The notes: generated by a model not told the origin, from the letters alone. Shown: positions 13,569 through 25,154, counted from the stretch's first letter. The stretch: DNA of 64,000 bases from Methylomarinovum tepidoasis (GCF_030294985.1 NZ_AP024718.1:1131001-1195000), one strand, 5' to 3'. Translations and numbers: made by a program.

Positions 13569-13665
13569 ATATAACTGATGTTTAATGCGAATTAAGGACG
13601 AGGGTTGCATGCCTGCCCACCCTCTCTTTCACATCTTCCCTCCAAGCATAGCCCATCCCCTCCCC

Positions 13666-14304
13666 TCAGTCGATCCTGGCGCCCAGCTGGTAGATGTGCG
13701 GCAGCTGTTCCGGGCTGCTGATGCAGACGTTCAGATCCCGCAGCAGGCCGTCCTTGAGGTTGTAGATCCAGCCGTGGATGGATAGCTGCTGGCCGCGGCG
13801 CCAGGCATCCTGGACGATGCTGGTGTAGCAGACGTTGGCGGCCTGCTGGATGACGTTGAATTCGCACAGGCGGTCGGCCCGCTCCGCTTCCGGCAGGGCG
13901 TCGAGCAGGTCGGCGTTGTGCTGATAGATGTCCTTGATGTAGCGCAGCCAGTTGTCGATCAAGCCCAGTGGTTCGCCCTGCATCGCCGCCAGCACGCCGC
14001 CGCAGCCGTAGTGGCCGCAGACGATCACGTGCTTGATTTTGAGGGCGTCCACGGCGTACTGCAGCACCGACAGCAGGTTGATGTCGGAATGCACCACCAG
14101 GTTGGCGACGTTGCGGTGGACGAACAATTCCCCCGGCAGCAGCCCCACCACTTCGTTGGCGGGAATCCGGCTGTCGGAGCAGCCGATCCACAGATATTCC
14201 GGGGCCTGCCCCTTGGCCAGGCGTTCGAAGAAGCCGGGATTGGCCTGCTCGACTTCCTGGACCCAGCGGCGATTGTTGTCAAACAGATGCTTCAGCAGTT
14301 TCAT
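13666..14304 (-). CDS. can: Beta-class carbonic anhydrase
   Basis: Interconverts CO2 and bicarbonate. The zinc ligands and catalytic dyad are visible as CSDSR near residue 43 and HYGC near residue 99, the standard beta-class pattern. Length is 212 residues. An AGGAGG ribosome site precedes the ATG. The gene starts 10 bp after the SulP transporter stop, so the pair forms an operon that likely imports bicarbonate and equilibrates it in the cytoplasm. Confidence 0.95.
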   Translation of the reverse strand: MKLLKHLFDNNRRWVQEVEQANPGFFERLAKGQAPEYLWIGCSDSRIPANEVVGLLPGELFVHRNVANLVVHSDINLLSVLQYAVDALKIKHVIVCGHYGCGGVLAAMQGEPLGLIDNWLRYIKDIYQHNADLLDALPEAERADRLCEFNVIQQAANVCYTSIVQDAWRRGQQLSIHGWIYNLKDGLLRDLNVCISSPEQLPHIYQLGARID

Positions 14305-14314
14305 GGCGTTCCTC

Positions 14315-15895
14315 CTAAGATTGCGTTTCGTCGCCTGCGACAGACAGGCCGATGAGGGTCAGCTTGATGTGTTTGGCGGCCGCTTCGGCGCTGAAGTTTT
14401 CGATGATCTCCAGGGCGTCGTGATCGATGTAGCGGGTGGCCGAGGCGTCGATGATCACCTCGGAATAGGGCGGGATCCGGTCCAGGGTGCGCAGCAGGTT
14501 GGCCTTGTTGAGGAAGGTGACCTGCTCCGACAGTTTCAGGACGATGCGGTCGTCTTCGTGGGTCTCGTGCAGATAGACGCCGCACTTGTAGTGTTCCAGC
14601 AGGATGAAGAACAGCGCCGTGACCATGCCGATGCCGACGCCGGTGAGCAGATCGGTGAACACCAGCCCGACCACGGTGACCACGAAGGGCGCGAACTGGT
14701 ACCATCCCCGGCGGTAGAACTGCAGAAACAATTCCGGCTTGGCCAGCTTGTAACCCACCACCAGCAGGATCGCCGCCAGTGTCGCCAGGGGGATCTGGTT
14801 GAGCCAGTGGGGCAGCAGCAGCGCCGCCACCGCCAGACAGAGGCCGTGGACGAAGGCGGAGGCCCGGGTCCTGGCGCCGGCGATGATGTTGGTGGAACTG
14901 CGCACGATCACCTGGGTGATGGGCAGGCCGCCCACCAGGCCGGAGGCCATGTTGCCGACGCCCTGGGCGATCAGCTCCCGGTTGGTGGGGGTGACGCGTT
15001 TGAAGGGATCGAGCTTGTCGGTGGCTTCGACGCACAGCAGGGTTTCGATGCTGGCCACCACGGCGATGACGGCGGCGGTGGTGTAGATGGCCTTTTGATC
15101 GTAGGCACCGAAATCCGGAAAGGTGAAAAATTCCTTCAGGCCCTCCAGACCGTTGGCCAGCGGTAGCTGCACCAGATGTCTGGGATCCAGGGCCAGATCC
15201 GGTGCCCAGTGGCGGAAGGCGAGGTTGAGCAGGGCGCCGATGATCACCGCCACCAGGGGCCCTTGAATGAGCTGGAAGAGACGCCTGCGTTTCATGAATC
15301 CCTGCTCCCACAGAATCAAAACGCTTAAGGAAACCAGGGCGATGACGGTGGCGCCCAGGTGGAAGGCGCCGAACATGTCCACCAGAGCGTGCAGGGTGGT
15401 TTCACCGCCGGGCTCGTGATAGGCGATGTCCCCTTCCCAGTCGGCATCGTAACCGACGGCATGGGGGATCTGCTTGAGGATGATGATGAGGCCGATCCCC
15501 GCCAGCATCCCCGAGATCACCGCCGAGGGAAAGTAATAACCGATGATTCCTGCCCGCAGCAATCCCAATCCGATCTGCAGCGCGCCTGCCAGGATCACCG
15601 CCAGCAGGAAAGGCTGGAAGCCCAGGTTCTGGATCGCCTCGTACACGATCACGGTAAGACCCGCCGCCGGTCCCGACACGCCCAGGGCCGAGCGGCTGAT
15701 GAGCGGCACCACCAGGCCGCCGGCGATGCCGGCGATGATGCCGGAGGACAGGGGCGCGCCGGAGGCCATGGCGATCCCCAGGCAAAGCGGCACCGCCACC
15801 AGGAAGACGACGATGCCGGCGGGAATGTCGTGTTTCAGATTGCGCCAGATGCTGAAGTCGTCTTCGTTGTCAGAGGTCCAGGGAGCGGGTTTCAT
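14315..15895 (-). CDS. SulP-family anion (probable bicarbonate) transporter
   Basis: A 526-residue inner-membrane protein with about 12 hydrophobic segments and a C-terminal STAS domain (from about residue 430). The N-terminal half carries the SulP signature VSGPAAGLTVIVYEAIQ. SulP members carry sulfate, bicarbonate or other anions; bicarbonate is favoured here because of the downstream carbonic anhydrase. An AGGAGGAAG ribosome site precedes the ATG. A divergent LysR gene begins 100 bp away and probably controls it. Confidence 0.88.
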   Translation of the reverse strand: MKPAPWTSDNEDDFSIWRNLKHDIPAGIVVFLVAVPLCLGIAMASGAPLSSGIIAGIAGGLVVPLISRSALGVSGPAAGLTVIVYEAIQNLGFQPFLLAVILAGALQIGLGLLRAGIIGYYFPSAVISGMLAGIGLIIILKQIPHAVGYDADWEGDIAYHEPGGETTLHALVDMFGAFHLGATVIALVSLSVLILWEQGFMKRRRLFQLIQGPLVAVIIGALLNLAFRHWAPDLALDPRHLVQLPLANGLEGLKEFFTFPDFGAYDQKAIYTTAAVIAVVASIETLLCVEATDKLDPFKRVTPTNRELIAQGVGNMASGLVGGLPITQVIVRSSTNIIAGARTRASAFVHGLCLAVAALLLPHWLNQIPLATLAAILLVVGYKLAKPELFLQFYRRGWYQFAPFVVTVVGLVFTDLLTGVGIGMVTALFFILLEHYKCGVYLHETHEDDRIVLKLSEQVTFLNKANLLRTLDRIPPYSEVIIDASATRYIDHDALEIIENFSAEAAAKHIKLTLIGLSVAGDETQS

Positions 15896-15995
15896 TTCTT
15901 CCTCCTCTATGGAATCGTCCCATATTCAAGGCTAACAATAATGTTTCTCGGTTAAAATTCGAATTTACCTACCTGTATTTTCGGGGAAATTTAAA

Positions 15996-16898
15996 GTGCA
16001 ACTGAATTACAAGCACTTGCATTATTTCTGGGTCACCGCCCAGGAGTCCAGCCTGACCCGGGCCGCCGAGCGCCTTCACGTCACCCCGCAGACCATCTGC
16101 AGCCAAATCCAGGCGCTGGAGGAACGCCTCGGCGTCAAGCTACTGCAGCGCGAGGGCCGGGGATTGACCGTGACCGACACGGGGCGCACGGTGTTTCGTT
16201 ATGCGGACCGGATTTTCTCGCTCGGGGAGGAGATGGCCGAGGTGGTGCGGCGTCAGGTGACGGTCGAGCCCCGGCATTTTCACGTCGGCGTCACCGATTT
16301 CCTGCCCAAACTGATGGCCTACCGCCTGCTGCGTCCGCTCCTGACACTGGAGGATCCATTCCGCATCCACTGCCATGAAGGGGGGATGGCGCAGCTGGCG
16401 GCGGCCTTGGCCGCCCGTCGCCTCGATCTGGTGCTCAGCGACCGGCCACTGAGCTCGGAATCACCGGTACGCGCCGAAAGCCGCCGGCTGGGGAGTTGTG
16501 GTGTCAGCTTTCTCGCCTGCAGTGACCTGGCCAGCCGCCATCGCCGCGGTTTTCCCCAGTCCCTGGATGGTGCGCCGATGCTGATGGCGACCACCGATGC
16601 GGTGATCCGCGGACGCCTGTTGGGCTGGTTCGAGACGCTGGGAATCCATCCCCAGGTGGTGGCCGAATTCGACGACAGCGCGCTGATGAAGGTGTTCGGT
16701 CAGGCGGGCGTGGGGATCTTCTGTGCGCCGACCCTCATCGAGGCGGAGATCTGCCGCCAGTACCAGGTGGCGGTGGTCGGGCGTACCCGTGACGTGGAGG
16801 AGTGCTTTTACGCCATTTCCCTGGCGCGGCGTTCGCGCCACCCGGCGATCCAGGTCATTTCCCAGGCGGTTCTGGAAACCGGTGCGCCGACCGAATGA
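15996..16898 (+). CDS. LysR-type transcriptional regulator, NhaR-like
   Basis: A 300-residue regulator with an N-terminal winged helix-turn-helix (HYFWVTAQESSLTRAAERLH) and a periplasmic-binding-like effector domain from about residue 90. The N-terminus resembles the NhaR branch of the LysR family. It starts with GTG at 15996 and is divergent from the SulP-carbonic anhydrase operon, the usual arrangement of a LysR protein with its target. A bicarbonate- or ion-responsive role is inferred from this position. It is convergent with pycB, 5 bp away. Confidence 0.88.
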   Translation: MQLNYKHLHYFWVTAQESSLTRAAERLHVTPQTICSQIQALEERLGVKLLQREGRGLTVTDTGRTVFRYADRIFSLGEEMAEVVRRQVTVEPRHFHVGVTDFLPKLMAYRLLRPLLTLEDPFRIHCHEGGMAQLAAALAARRLDLVLSDRPLSSESPVRAESRRLGSCGVSFLACSDLASRHRRGFPQSLDGAPMLMATTDAVIRGRLLGWFETLGIHPQVVAEFDDSALMKVFGQAGVGIFCAPTLIEAEICRQYQVAVVGRTRDVEECFYAISLARRSRHPAIQVISQAVLETGAPTE

Positions 16899-16903
16899 CC
16901 GGA

Positions 16904-18721
16904 TCAGGGTTCGATGTGGAGCAGGGTTTCCTTGGGCGTCACCGCATCGCCTTTCTGCACGTACACGGCGGCGACCGTGCCGCCGATAGGGGCCTGCACC
17001 TCGGTTTCCATTTTCATGGTTTCGACGATCAAGACCGGATCGCCGGCTTGCACGGCGTCACCTTCCTTGACCAGGACCTCGACGATGTTTCCCGGCATCG
17101 ACAGGGTCACGTCGCCCTCGCCGGCGGCTTTGGGGCGCTTGCTGCTCAGGCGTCGCGGCACCGCGCCCTCGGTGCCGCCTCCGAGGACCACCTCGTCAAG
17201 GGTTTCGATCACCGCTTCTTCCGGCACCCCGTCCACCACCAGATAGAAGTGACGTTCCGCCTGCTGGCGGGGACCGGTGCCGGTGACGCGCACATGGTAG
17301 GTCTCGCCGTGGAGGTGGACGTTGAATTCGGTCGGGGCGGTCCGGGCGGCGGTTTCAGCGGGCGGTTCGATGGGTTCCGGCTCCAGGGCGCCTTCGGCGC
17401 GTTGGGTCAGGAACTGGCGTCCCACGTCCGGGAACAGGGCGTAGGTCAGCACGTCTTCCTCGCTGCGGGCCAGTTCGCCGATCTCCCGCCGCAGGGTTTC
17501 CAGTTCCGGGGGGATCAGATCCGCCGGTCGGCATTCGATGATTTCCTCGTTGCCCACGGCCCGGCGGCGCAGCTCCTCGTTCACCGGCCCCGGCGGTTTG
17601 CCGTAGCCGCCCTGCAGATAGCGTCGGACTTCGTTGGTGATGGTCTGGTAGCGTTCGCCCGCCAGGACGTTGATGACCGCCTGGGCGCCGACGATCTGGG
17701 AGGTGGGAGTGACCAGGGGCGGATAGCCCAGATCCTTGCGCACCCGCGGGATTTCCGCGAGCACATCCTTGAGGCGGTCGAGCGATCCCTGCTCCTTCAG
17801 CTGGTTGTAGAGGTTGGAGATCATGCCGCCGGGCACCTGATGGATGTGAACCCGGGGGTCGGGGCCGACGTATTCCGGCTCGAAACGGCGGTATTTCCGG
17901 CGTACGGTCCAGAAGTAGGCGGCGATTTCCTCCAGCAGCTCGAGGTCGTAGCCGGGGTCCCTGTCCAGGTCGCGCAGGGCGACGGCCAGGCTTTCGGTGG
18001 GCGGATGACTGGGGCCGCCGGCCAGGGAGGAAATGGCGGTGTCGATGTGGTCGATGCCGCTTTCGATGGCTTTGAGATGGCACATCTCCGCCAGGCCGGA
18101 GGTGGCGTGGGAGTGGAGGTGCAAGGGCAGGTTCACCGCGGCCTTGATGTCTTTGACCAGGTGGGCCGTGACCGCCGGGGTCAGCAATCCCGCCATGTCC
18201 TTGATGGCGATGCTGTCACAGCCCATGCGCGCCAGTTCTCGGGCCTGGGTCACGAAGCCTTCCACGCTGTGCACCGGACTGACGGTGTAGCACAGCGCCC
18301 CCTGGGCGTGTTTGCCGGCTCGCTTGACCGCGGCGACGGCGGTTTTCAGATTGCGCAGGTCGTTGAGGGCGTCGAACAGACGGAAGACATCCATGCCGTT
18401 CGCTGCCGCCCGCTCAACGAAGGCTTCCACCACGTCGTCGGCGTAATGGCGGTAGCCGAGCAGATTCTGGCCCCTTAGCAGCATCTGCAAGCGGGTGTTG
18501 GGCAGAGCTTGGCGCAACTGCCGCAATCGCTCCCAGGGATCCTCCTTGAGGTAGCGCAGGCAGGCGTCGAAGGTCGCCCCGCCCCAGCACTCCAGGGACC
18601 AGAAACCGACCCGGTCCAGCTGGGGACAGATGGGCAGCATGTCTTCTGTGCGGATTCGGGTGGCGAGCAGGCATTGGTGCGCGTCGCGCAGGGCCAGTTC
18701 GGTGATCTGAACGCGGTTCAT
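16904..18721 (-). CDS. pycB: Pyruvate carboxylase subunit B (carboxyltransferase-biotin)
   Basis: Transfers carboxyl from biotin to pyruvate, making oxaloacetate. The ATG at 18721 gives 605 residues: an HMGL-like TIM barrel (starts LALRDAHQ), a conserved PYC/OADA domain and a C-terminal biotinyl domain. The biotin lysine is K570 in ETMKMETEV. The protein alone could be oxaloacetate decarboxylase alpha, but no beta or gamma subunit is near and a biotin carboxylase is directly upstream, so a two-subunit pyruvate carboxylase is preferred. Such enzymes serve anaplerosis. Confidence 0.9.
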   Translation of the reverse strand: MNRVQITELALRDAHQCLLATRIRTEDMLPICPQLDRVGFWSLECWGGATFDACLRYLKEDPWERLRQLRQALPNTRLQMLLRGQNLLGYRHYADDVVEAFVERAAANGMDVFRLFDALNDLRNLKTAVAAVKRAGKHAQGALCYTVSPVHSVEGFVTQARELARMGCDSIAIKDMAGLLTPAVTAHLVKDIKAAVNLPLHLHSHATSGLAEMCHLKAIESGIDHIDTAISSLAGGPSHPPTESLAVALRDLDRDPGYDLELLEEIAAYFWTVRRKYRRFEPEYVGPDPRVHIHQVPGGMISNLYNQLKEQGSLDRLKDVLAEIPRVRKDLGYPPLVTPTSQIVGAQAVINVLAGERYQTITNEVRRYLQGGYGKPPGPVNEELRRRAVGNEEIIECRPADLIPPELETLRREIGELARSEEDVLTYALFPDVGRQFLTQRAEGALEPEPIEPPAETAARTAPTEFNVHLHGETYHVRVTGTGPRQQAERHFYLVVDGVPEEAVIETLDEVVLGGGTEGAVPRRLSSKRPKAAGEGDVTLSMPGNIVEVLVKEGDAVQAGDPVLIVETMKMETEVQAPIGGTVAAVYVQKGDAVTPKETLLHIEP

Positions 18722-18734
18722 GGGCGTTGCTCCT

Positions 18735-20153
18735 TCATAGTCCGGCATGGGCGGCGATGGCCGCAGCGATGGCGGTAGCCACGTGGGCCTTGTCGCGTTT
18801 TTCCGAATAACGCAGCAGTTCCGGGTGGCGTTCGACGAAACCGGTGTCGAAGCGGCCCTGCTGGAACGCTTCGCTGCGCAGAATCTGCTGGTAATAGGTG
18901 CGGGTGGTCTTGATGCCGCTGATTTCCATGTCGTCCAGGGCGCGGCGGCCGCGGGCGATGGCGTCATCCCAGCTCATGGCCCAGACGATGAGCTTGGCGA
19001 TCAAGGAGTCGTAGTAGGGCGGGACGTCGTAGCCGGTGTAGATGGCGGTGTCGGTGCGGACCCCGGGGCCGCCGGGGGCGTAATAGCGGGTGATGCGGCC
19101 GAAGCTGGGCAGGAAATCGTTGCGCGGGTCTTCCGCATTGATGCGGAACTGCATGGCATAGCCGCGGCGCTGGATCTCCTCTTGGCGGTAGCGCAGGGGC
19201 AGGCCGGAGGCGATGCGGATCTGCTCCTCGACGATGTCGACCCCGGTGATGGTCTCGGTGATGGTGTGCTCCACCTGCACCCGGGTGTTCATCTCCATGA
19301 AATAGCAGCGGCCGTCCCGGTCGAAGAGGAATTCTACCGTCCCCGCGTTTTCGTAACCCACCGCGCGCGCCGCTTCGACGGCCAGCTCGCAGACGGTGCG
19401 GCGCTGATCGTCGTCGAGCTGGGGGGATGGAGCGATCTCGATGAGCTTCTGGTTGCGGCGCTGGATGGAACAGTCGCGTTCGAACAGGTGGATCACGTTG
19501 CCGTGGCGGTCGGCCAGGATCTGCACTTCGATGTGGCGGGGATCGACGATGCATTTTTCCAGAAACACCTCGGCCCGTCCGAAGGCCTTGGTGGCCTCGG
19601 ACACCACCCGTTGGTAATTCTGGCGTAGCGCCTGGGCATCGTCGCAGCGGCGGATGCCCCGGCCGCCCCCGCCGGAGGTGGCCTTGAGCATCACTGGATA
19701 GCCGATCGTCTCGGCCAGGCGCAGGGCCTCGTCAAGACCGGCGAGGTTGCCTTCGCTGCCGGGAACCACGGGAATCCCGGCCCGCTGCATGGTGCGGCGG
19801 GCTTCCGTCTTGTCGCCCATGCGCCGGATCACCGCCGCCGGCGGGCCGATGAAGCGGATGCCGCGGCGGCTGCAGATTTCGGCGAATTCGGCATTCTCCG
19901 ACAGGAAGCCGTAGCCGGGATGAATGGCGTCGCAGCCAGTTTCCAGGGCCAGGTTGACCAGCCGGTGGGGGTTGAGATAGCCGGCCAGAGGATCGCTGCC
20001 GACGCTGTGGGCCTCGTCCGCCTTCTTGACGTGCAGGGCGTGGCGGTCGGCGTCCGTATGGACGGCCACCGACAGGATGCCCATTTCGGCGCAGGCGCGG
20101 ATGATGCGGACGGCGATTTCACCGCGGTTGGCGATGAGGACTTTCTGTAACAT
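18735..20153 (-). CDS. pycA: Pyruvate carboxylase subunit A (biotin carboxylase)
   Basis: ATP-dependent carboxylation of biotin with bicarbonate. The sequence begins MLQKVLIANRGEIAVRI, typical of the AccC/PycA family, and has the glycine-rich ATP-grasp loop TSGGGGRGIR and the metal-binding EMNTRVQVEH. Length of 472 residues is slightly longer than acetyl-CoA carboxylase AccC and fits PycA. It lies 13 bp upstream of pycB, in one operon. The 170 bp upstream region separates it from divergent bamD. Confidence 0.9.
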   Translation of the reverse strand: MLQKVLIANRGEIAVRIIRACAEMGILSVAVHTDADRHALHVKKADEAHSVGSDPLAGYLNPHRLVNLALETGCDAIHPGYGFLSENAEFAEICSRRGIRFIGPPAAVIRRMGDKTEARRTMQRAGIPVVPGSEGNLAGLDEALRLAETIGYPVMLKATSGGGGRGIRRCDDAQALRQNYQRVVSEATKAFGRAEVFLEKCIVDPRHIEVQILADRHGNVIHLFERDCSIQRRNQKLIEIAPSPQLDDDQRRTVCELAVEAARAVGYENAGTVEFLFDRDGRCYFMEMNTRVQVEHTITETITGVDIVEEQIRIASGLPLRYRQEEIQRRGYAMQFRINAEDPRNDFLPSFGRITRYYAPGGPGVRTDTAIYTGYDVPPYYDSLIAKLIVWAMSWDDAIARGRRALDDMEISGIKTTRTYYQQILRSEAFQQGRFDTGFVERHPELLRYSEKRDKAHVATAIAAAIAAHAGL

Positions 20154-20290
20154 AAGGCGTTCGAAGGAAGGCGATTCGGTGGGATTCTATCCCAAACCGA
20201 CATTCATGATCGTTCGATTTATTCGCCGCAGGATTCGAAAAAACGGAATCTTTTGCTGAGCGCAGGGCGCGCAACCCGGCGGTTTTCCCC

Positions 20291-20314
20291 TATACTTGCC
20301 GCTTTTGCGGCAAA
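20291..20314 (+). promoter_or_regulatory. bamD -10 element and adjoining stem-loop
   Basis: TATACT at 20291-20296 lies about 28 bp before the bamD ATG; no convincing -35 is seen. A perfect 7 bp stem TTGCCGC / GCGGCAA with a TTTT loop (20296-20313) abuts the AGGAG ribosome site. The expected transcript start falls inside the loop, so the stem may work as DNA, or an upstream promoter may be used. Confidence 0.4.
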
Positions 20315-20323
20315 GGAGTGAGC

Positions 20324-21142
20324 ATGCGTACGATAGCCGTGCTTCTGTCGCTGTCCCTACTTCTGGGCGGTTGCAGTACGGTGGACAACTGGTTCAAATC
20401 CGGGCCCAAGCCGGTGGAGGTGATGCCGGAGGAGGACCTTTACAAAAAGGCCAAGGAGAAGCTGGACCGGGGAGCCTACACCCGCGCCATCGAGCTGTAT
20501 CAGGCTCTGGAGACCCGTTTCCCCTTCGGGCGCTACGGCCCCCAGGTGCTGCTCGATCTGGCCTGGGCCTACTACAAGCAGGGCGACGCCGAGGCCGGTC
20601 TGGCGGTGCTGGAGCGTTTCTTCAAACGCTATCCCACCCACGCACGTCTCGATTACGCCTGGTATTTGCGCGGGTTGATCCATATGAGCCAGGGGTTGGG
20701 CTTCGTCGAACGCTACTTCCCCATCGATCTGACCAAGCGCGACGTGTCCCCGCTCGCGGAGGCCTATCAGGATTTTGTCACCGTGGTCGAGCGTTTCCCC
20801 GACAGTGACTATGCCGGCAAGGCCCGGCAGCGCCTCACGGGCATTCTGACCATGATCGCTATGCACGAGTACCATGTGGCCGACTATTATTTTCGCCGCG
20901 GCGCCTATCTGGCGGCCGCCAACCGCGCCGCCCACGTGGTGCGCAACTACCCCCGCACCCGGGTGGCGCCCTATGCCCTGCGGCTGATGGCCGCGGCCTA
21001 TCACCAGCTGGAGCTGGAAGATCTGGCGGCCCAGGCGGAAGAGACCTACGCGCTCAATTACGGCCAGAGCGAGCCGCCGCCGCTGCGCCACGGCCCCAAG
21101 ACCCTGCTGGGGTGGATGTTCTGGCTGTTTCGTTGGGATTGA
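20324..21142 (+). CDS. bamD: Outer-membrane assembly lipoprotein BamD
   Basis: Essential lipoprotein of the BAM complex that inserts beta-barrel proteins. It starts MRTIAVLLSLSLLLGGC with lipobox LGGC and lipidated Cys17. The mature part is a series of TPR-like helices (for example LYKKAKEKLDRGAYTRAIEL). Length of 272 residues is slightly above E. coli BamD (245). The ATG at 20324 has AGGAG at ideal spacing; a GTG at 20318 is in frame but less well placed. Confidence 0.95.
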   Translation: MRTIAVLLSLSLLLGGCSTVDNWFKSGPKPVEVMPEEDLYKKAKEKLDRGAYTRAIELYQALETRFPFGRYGPQVLLDLAWAYYKQGDAEAGLAVLERFFKRYPTHARLDYAWYLRGLIHMSQGLGFVERYFPIDLTKRDVSPLAEAYQDFVTVVERFPDSDYAGKARQRLTGILTMIAMHEYHVADYYFRRGAYLAAANRAAHVVRNYPRTRVAPYALRLMAAAYHQLELEDLAAQAEETYALNYGQSEPPPLRHGPKTLLGWMFWLFRWD

Positions 21143-21146
21143 GGGC

Positions 21147-22031
21147 GTGAAGATGGACGTGCTCTGCATCGGTCACGCTTCTTACGATCTGGTGTTCTCG
21201 GTGCCCCATCATCCGGGGGAGGACGAGAAATGCGTCGCCACCGACTTCGTCGGTTGCGGCGGGGGGCCTGCGGCCAACGCCGCGGTGACCGTCACCCGCC
21301 TGGGACGGCGGGGGGCGTTCGCCGGCTATCTCGGCCGCGATCTCCATGGCCAGGCCCATTGGCAGGAGCTCCGGGATGACGGGGTCGCCACCGACTGGAT
21401 CGTGCGCGGGGATTCCCCCACGCCGCTGTCGACGGTGCTGGTCAAGCCGGACGGCAGGCGGGCCCTGGTCAACTACCGCGGTGACACCCGCCCCTTGTCT
21501 CCCGGGGCGCTGGACCTGTCCCGGACTGCGCCGGCCTGCGTGCTCTACGACGGTCACGAGCCGGAGCTGTCGCTTCACTGGCATCCCCGTTTCAGGCAGC
21601 AGGGGATCGCCACGGTGCTCGATGCCGGCTCCCTGCACCGCGGCACCGAGGCGTTGATGTTCGCCGTCGACTACCTGCTCGCTTCCCGCAAGTTCGCCGC
21701 CCAGTGGCTGGGTCGGGACGACCCGGAAGCGGCGCTTTCGGCCCTGGCGCAGCGCTCACCTGCGGTGGTCATCACCCTGGGGGAGGCTGGGTTGATCTGG
21801 CAGCGGGGAAGCCGGCGCGGCCGGCTGCCGGCCTTCCCGGTCCGGGCAGTGGACACCACCGGCGCCGGCGACACCTTCCACGGGGCCTTCTGCGTCGCTC
21901 TGGTGGAGGGGCGGGACTGGGAGACGGCGCTGCGTTTCGCCAGCGCCGCCGCCGCCCTGTGCTGCACCCGGATGGGCGCCAGGCCGGGGATTCCCCGCCG
22001 CCGGGCCGTGGAGGCGCTGCTGGCCGGCGGC

Positions 22032-22040
<9 letters not shown>
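21147..22040 (+). CDS. PfkB-family carbohydrate kinase
   Basis: A 297-residue ribokinase-fold sugar kinase. The N-terminal GGGPAANAAVTVTRLG and the C-terminal DTTGAGDTFHGAF, with the catalytic aspartate in GAGD, are the two PfkB signatures. The sugar substrate cannot be read from the sequence; sulfofructose-kinase-like and ribokinase-like members look similar. It starts with GTG at 21147, 4 bp after bamD, with an in-frame ATG at 21153. It is convergent with priA and overlaps it by 9 bp. Confidence 0.85.
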
Positions 22041-24218
<2,178 letters not shown>

Positions 24219-24321
24219 TCGGGCTTCCAAAGCGTTGCGGATGTGAAGTATTATCGGTTACAGGAGACAGTCTTTATCTGTGCAGGAAACAATCCGCGCC
24301 CGGATTTTTATTCACAGAAAC

Positions 24322-24342
24322 TGTGGATAAGTTTGTGGAAAA
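24322..24342 (-). promoter_or_regulatory. DnaA-box pair upstream of priA
   Basis: On the minus strand a perfect DnaA box TTATCCACA (24330-24322) and a near-match TTTTCCACA (24342-24334) start 12 bp apart. They lie in a 342 bp AT-richer gap between priA and the HNH gene. The gap also holds two TTGACA hexamers (24473, 24516) without clear -10 partners, and no gene I can support. Confidence 0.55.
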
Positions 24343-24560
24343 GGTGCTGAAAGCGGGCCGTAAAGCGCATGGATTCTGGCCTGTCTTCAAATTGTAAAAA
24401 AACTGGTCAGTGGCGCGATTCTTGTTTTATATCAATCCGTTATGCGATTTTGACCGGTGAGGGGAGACGGGCTTGACAGCTCGGTTTCAAAACGAAGACG
24501 GAATGTGCATAAATCTTGACATGACGTGAAATTTTTCAATGCAACCGGGGTGGAGGCCAC

Positions 24561-25154
24561 ATGAACGCGCTGTCTTTGCAGGTGCTCAGGACCGATGCGG
24601 CGGGCATGCCGCTGGAATGGATCGATTATCAGGCGGCGGTCAAGCTGTATTATCTTGACCAGGTGGCCTACACCTGTGGGACGCCATTGTACCGGGTCCA
24701 CGGCGGGGTGTGCGCCCGCACCGGGCGGCGCAGCGTCATCGAAGTACATTCCATCATCGCCACCTACGGTCACAGCGGCAAGACCCTGGGACCGGACTAT
24801 ATTCCGCCGCTCAACAATCGCACCCTGTTCCGGCGCGACGATCACCTGTGCCTGTACTGCGGTCAGCGCTTCCTGCACCGGGATCTGTCGCGCGACCACG
24901 TGACCCCCCTGAGCCAGGGCGGGCAGGACACCTGGACCAACGTGGTGACCGCCTGCAAGCGTTGCAACAACCACAAGGCGGGGCGGACTCCGGAGCAGGC
25001 CGGCATGGAGCTACTGGCGATCCCTTTCGTGCCGACCCACGCCGAGTACATTTATCTGCAGGGACGGCGGATACTCAGCGACCAGATGGAATTCCTACGC
25101 GCCCATTTCCCGCGCAAGAGTCCGCTGCACGCCCGCTTGCGTCAGCCCGCCTGA
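24561..25154 (+). CDS. HNH endonuclease
   Basis: A 197-residue protein with a clear HNH nuclease fold: LCLYCGQRF (C-x2-C), then LSRDHVTPLSQGGQDTW with the catalytic His, then VTACKRCNNHKAGR (second C-x2-C and Asn-His). It belongs to a chromosomal HNH family common in Gammaproteobacteria and cyanobacteria whose role is unknown. The ATG follows GGTGGAGG. No methylase or phage gene is nearby, so a restriction role is not supported. It is convergent with dsbB and overlaps it by 13 bp. Confidence 0.88.
   Translation: MNALSLQVLRTDAAGMPLEWIDYQAAVKLYYLDQVAYTCGTPLYRVHGGVCARTGRRSVIEVHSIIATYGHSGKTLGPDYIPPLNNRTLFRRDDHLCLYCGQRFLHRDLSRDHVTPLSQGGQDTWTNVVTACKRCNNHKAGRTPEQAGMELLAIPFVPTHAEYIYLQGRRILSDQMEFLRAHFPRKSPLHARLRQPA

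Noticed and set aside
16802-18478. 558-codon plus-strand frame opposite pycB
   Set aside because: Antisense shadow with no recognisable domain; pycB on the minus strand is complete.
24300-24345. Replication origin
   Set aside because: Only two DnaA boxes, no dnaA, dnaN, rpmH or parAB nearby, and no AT-rich repeat block.
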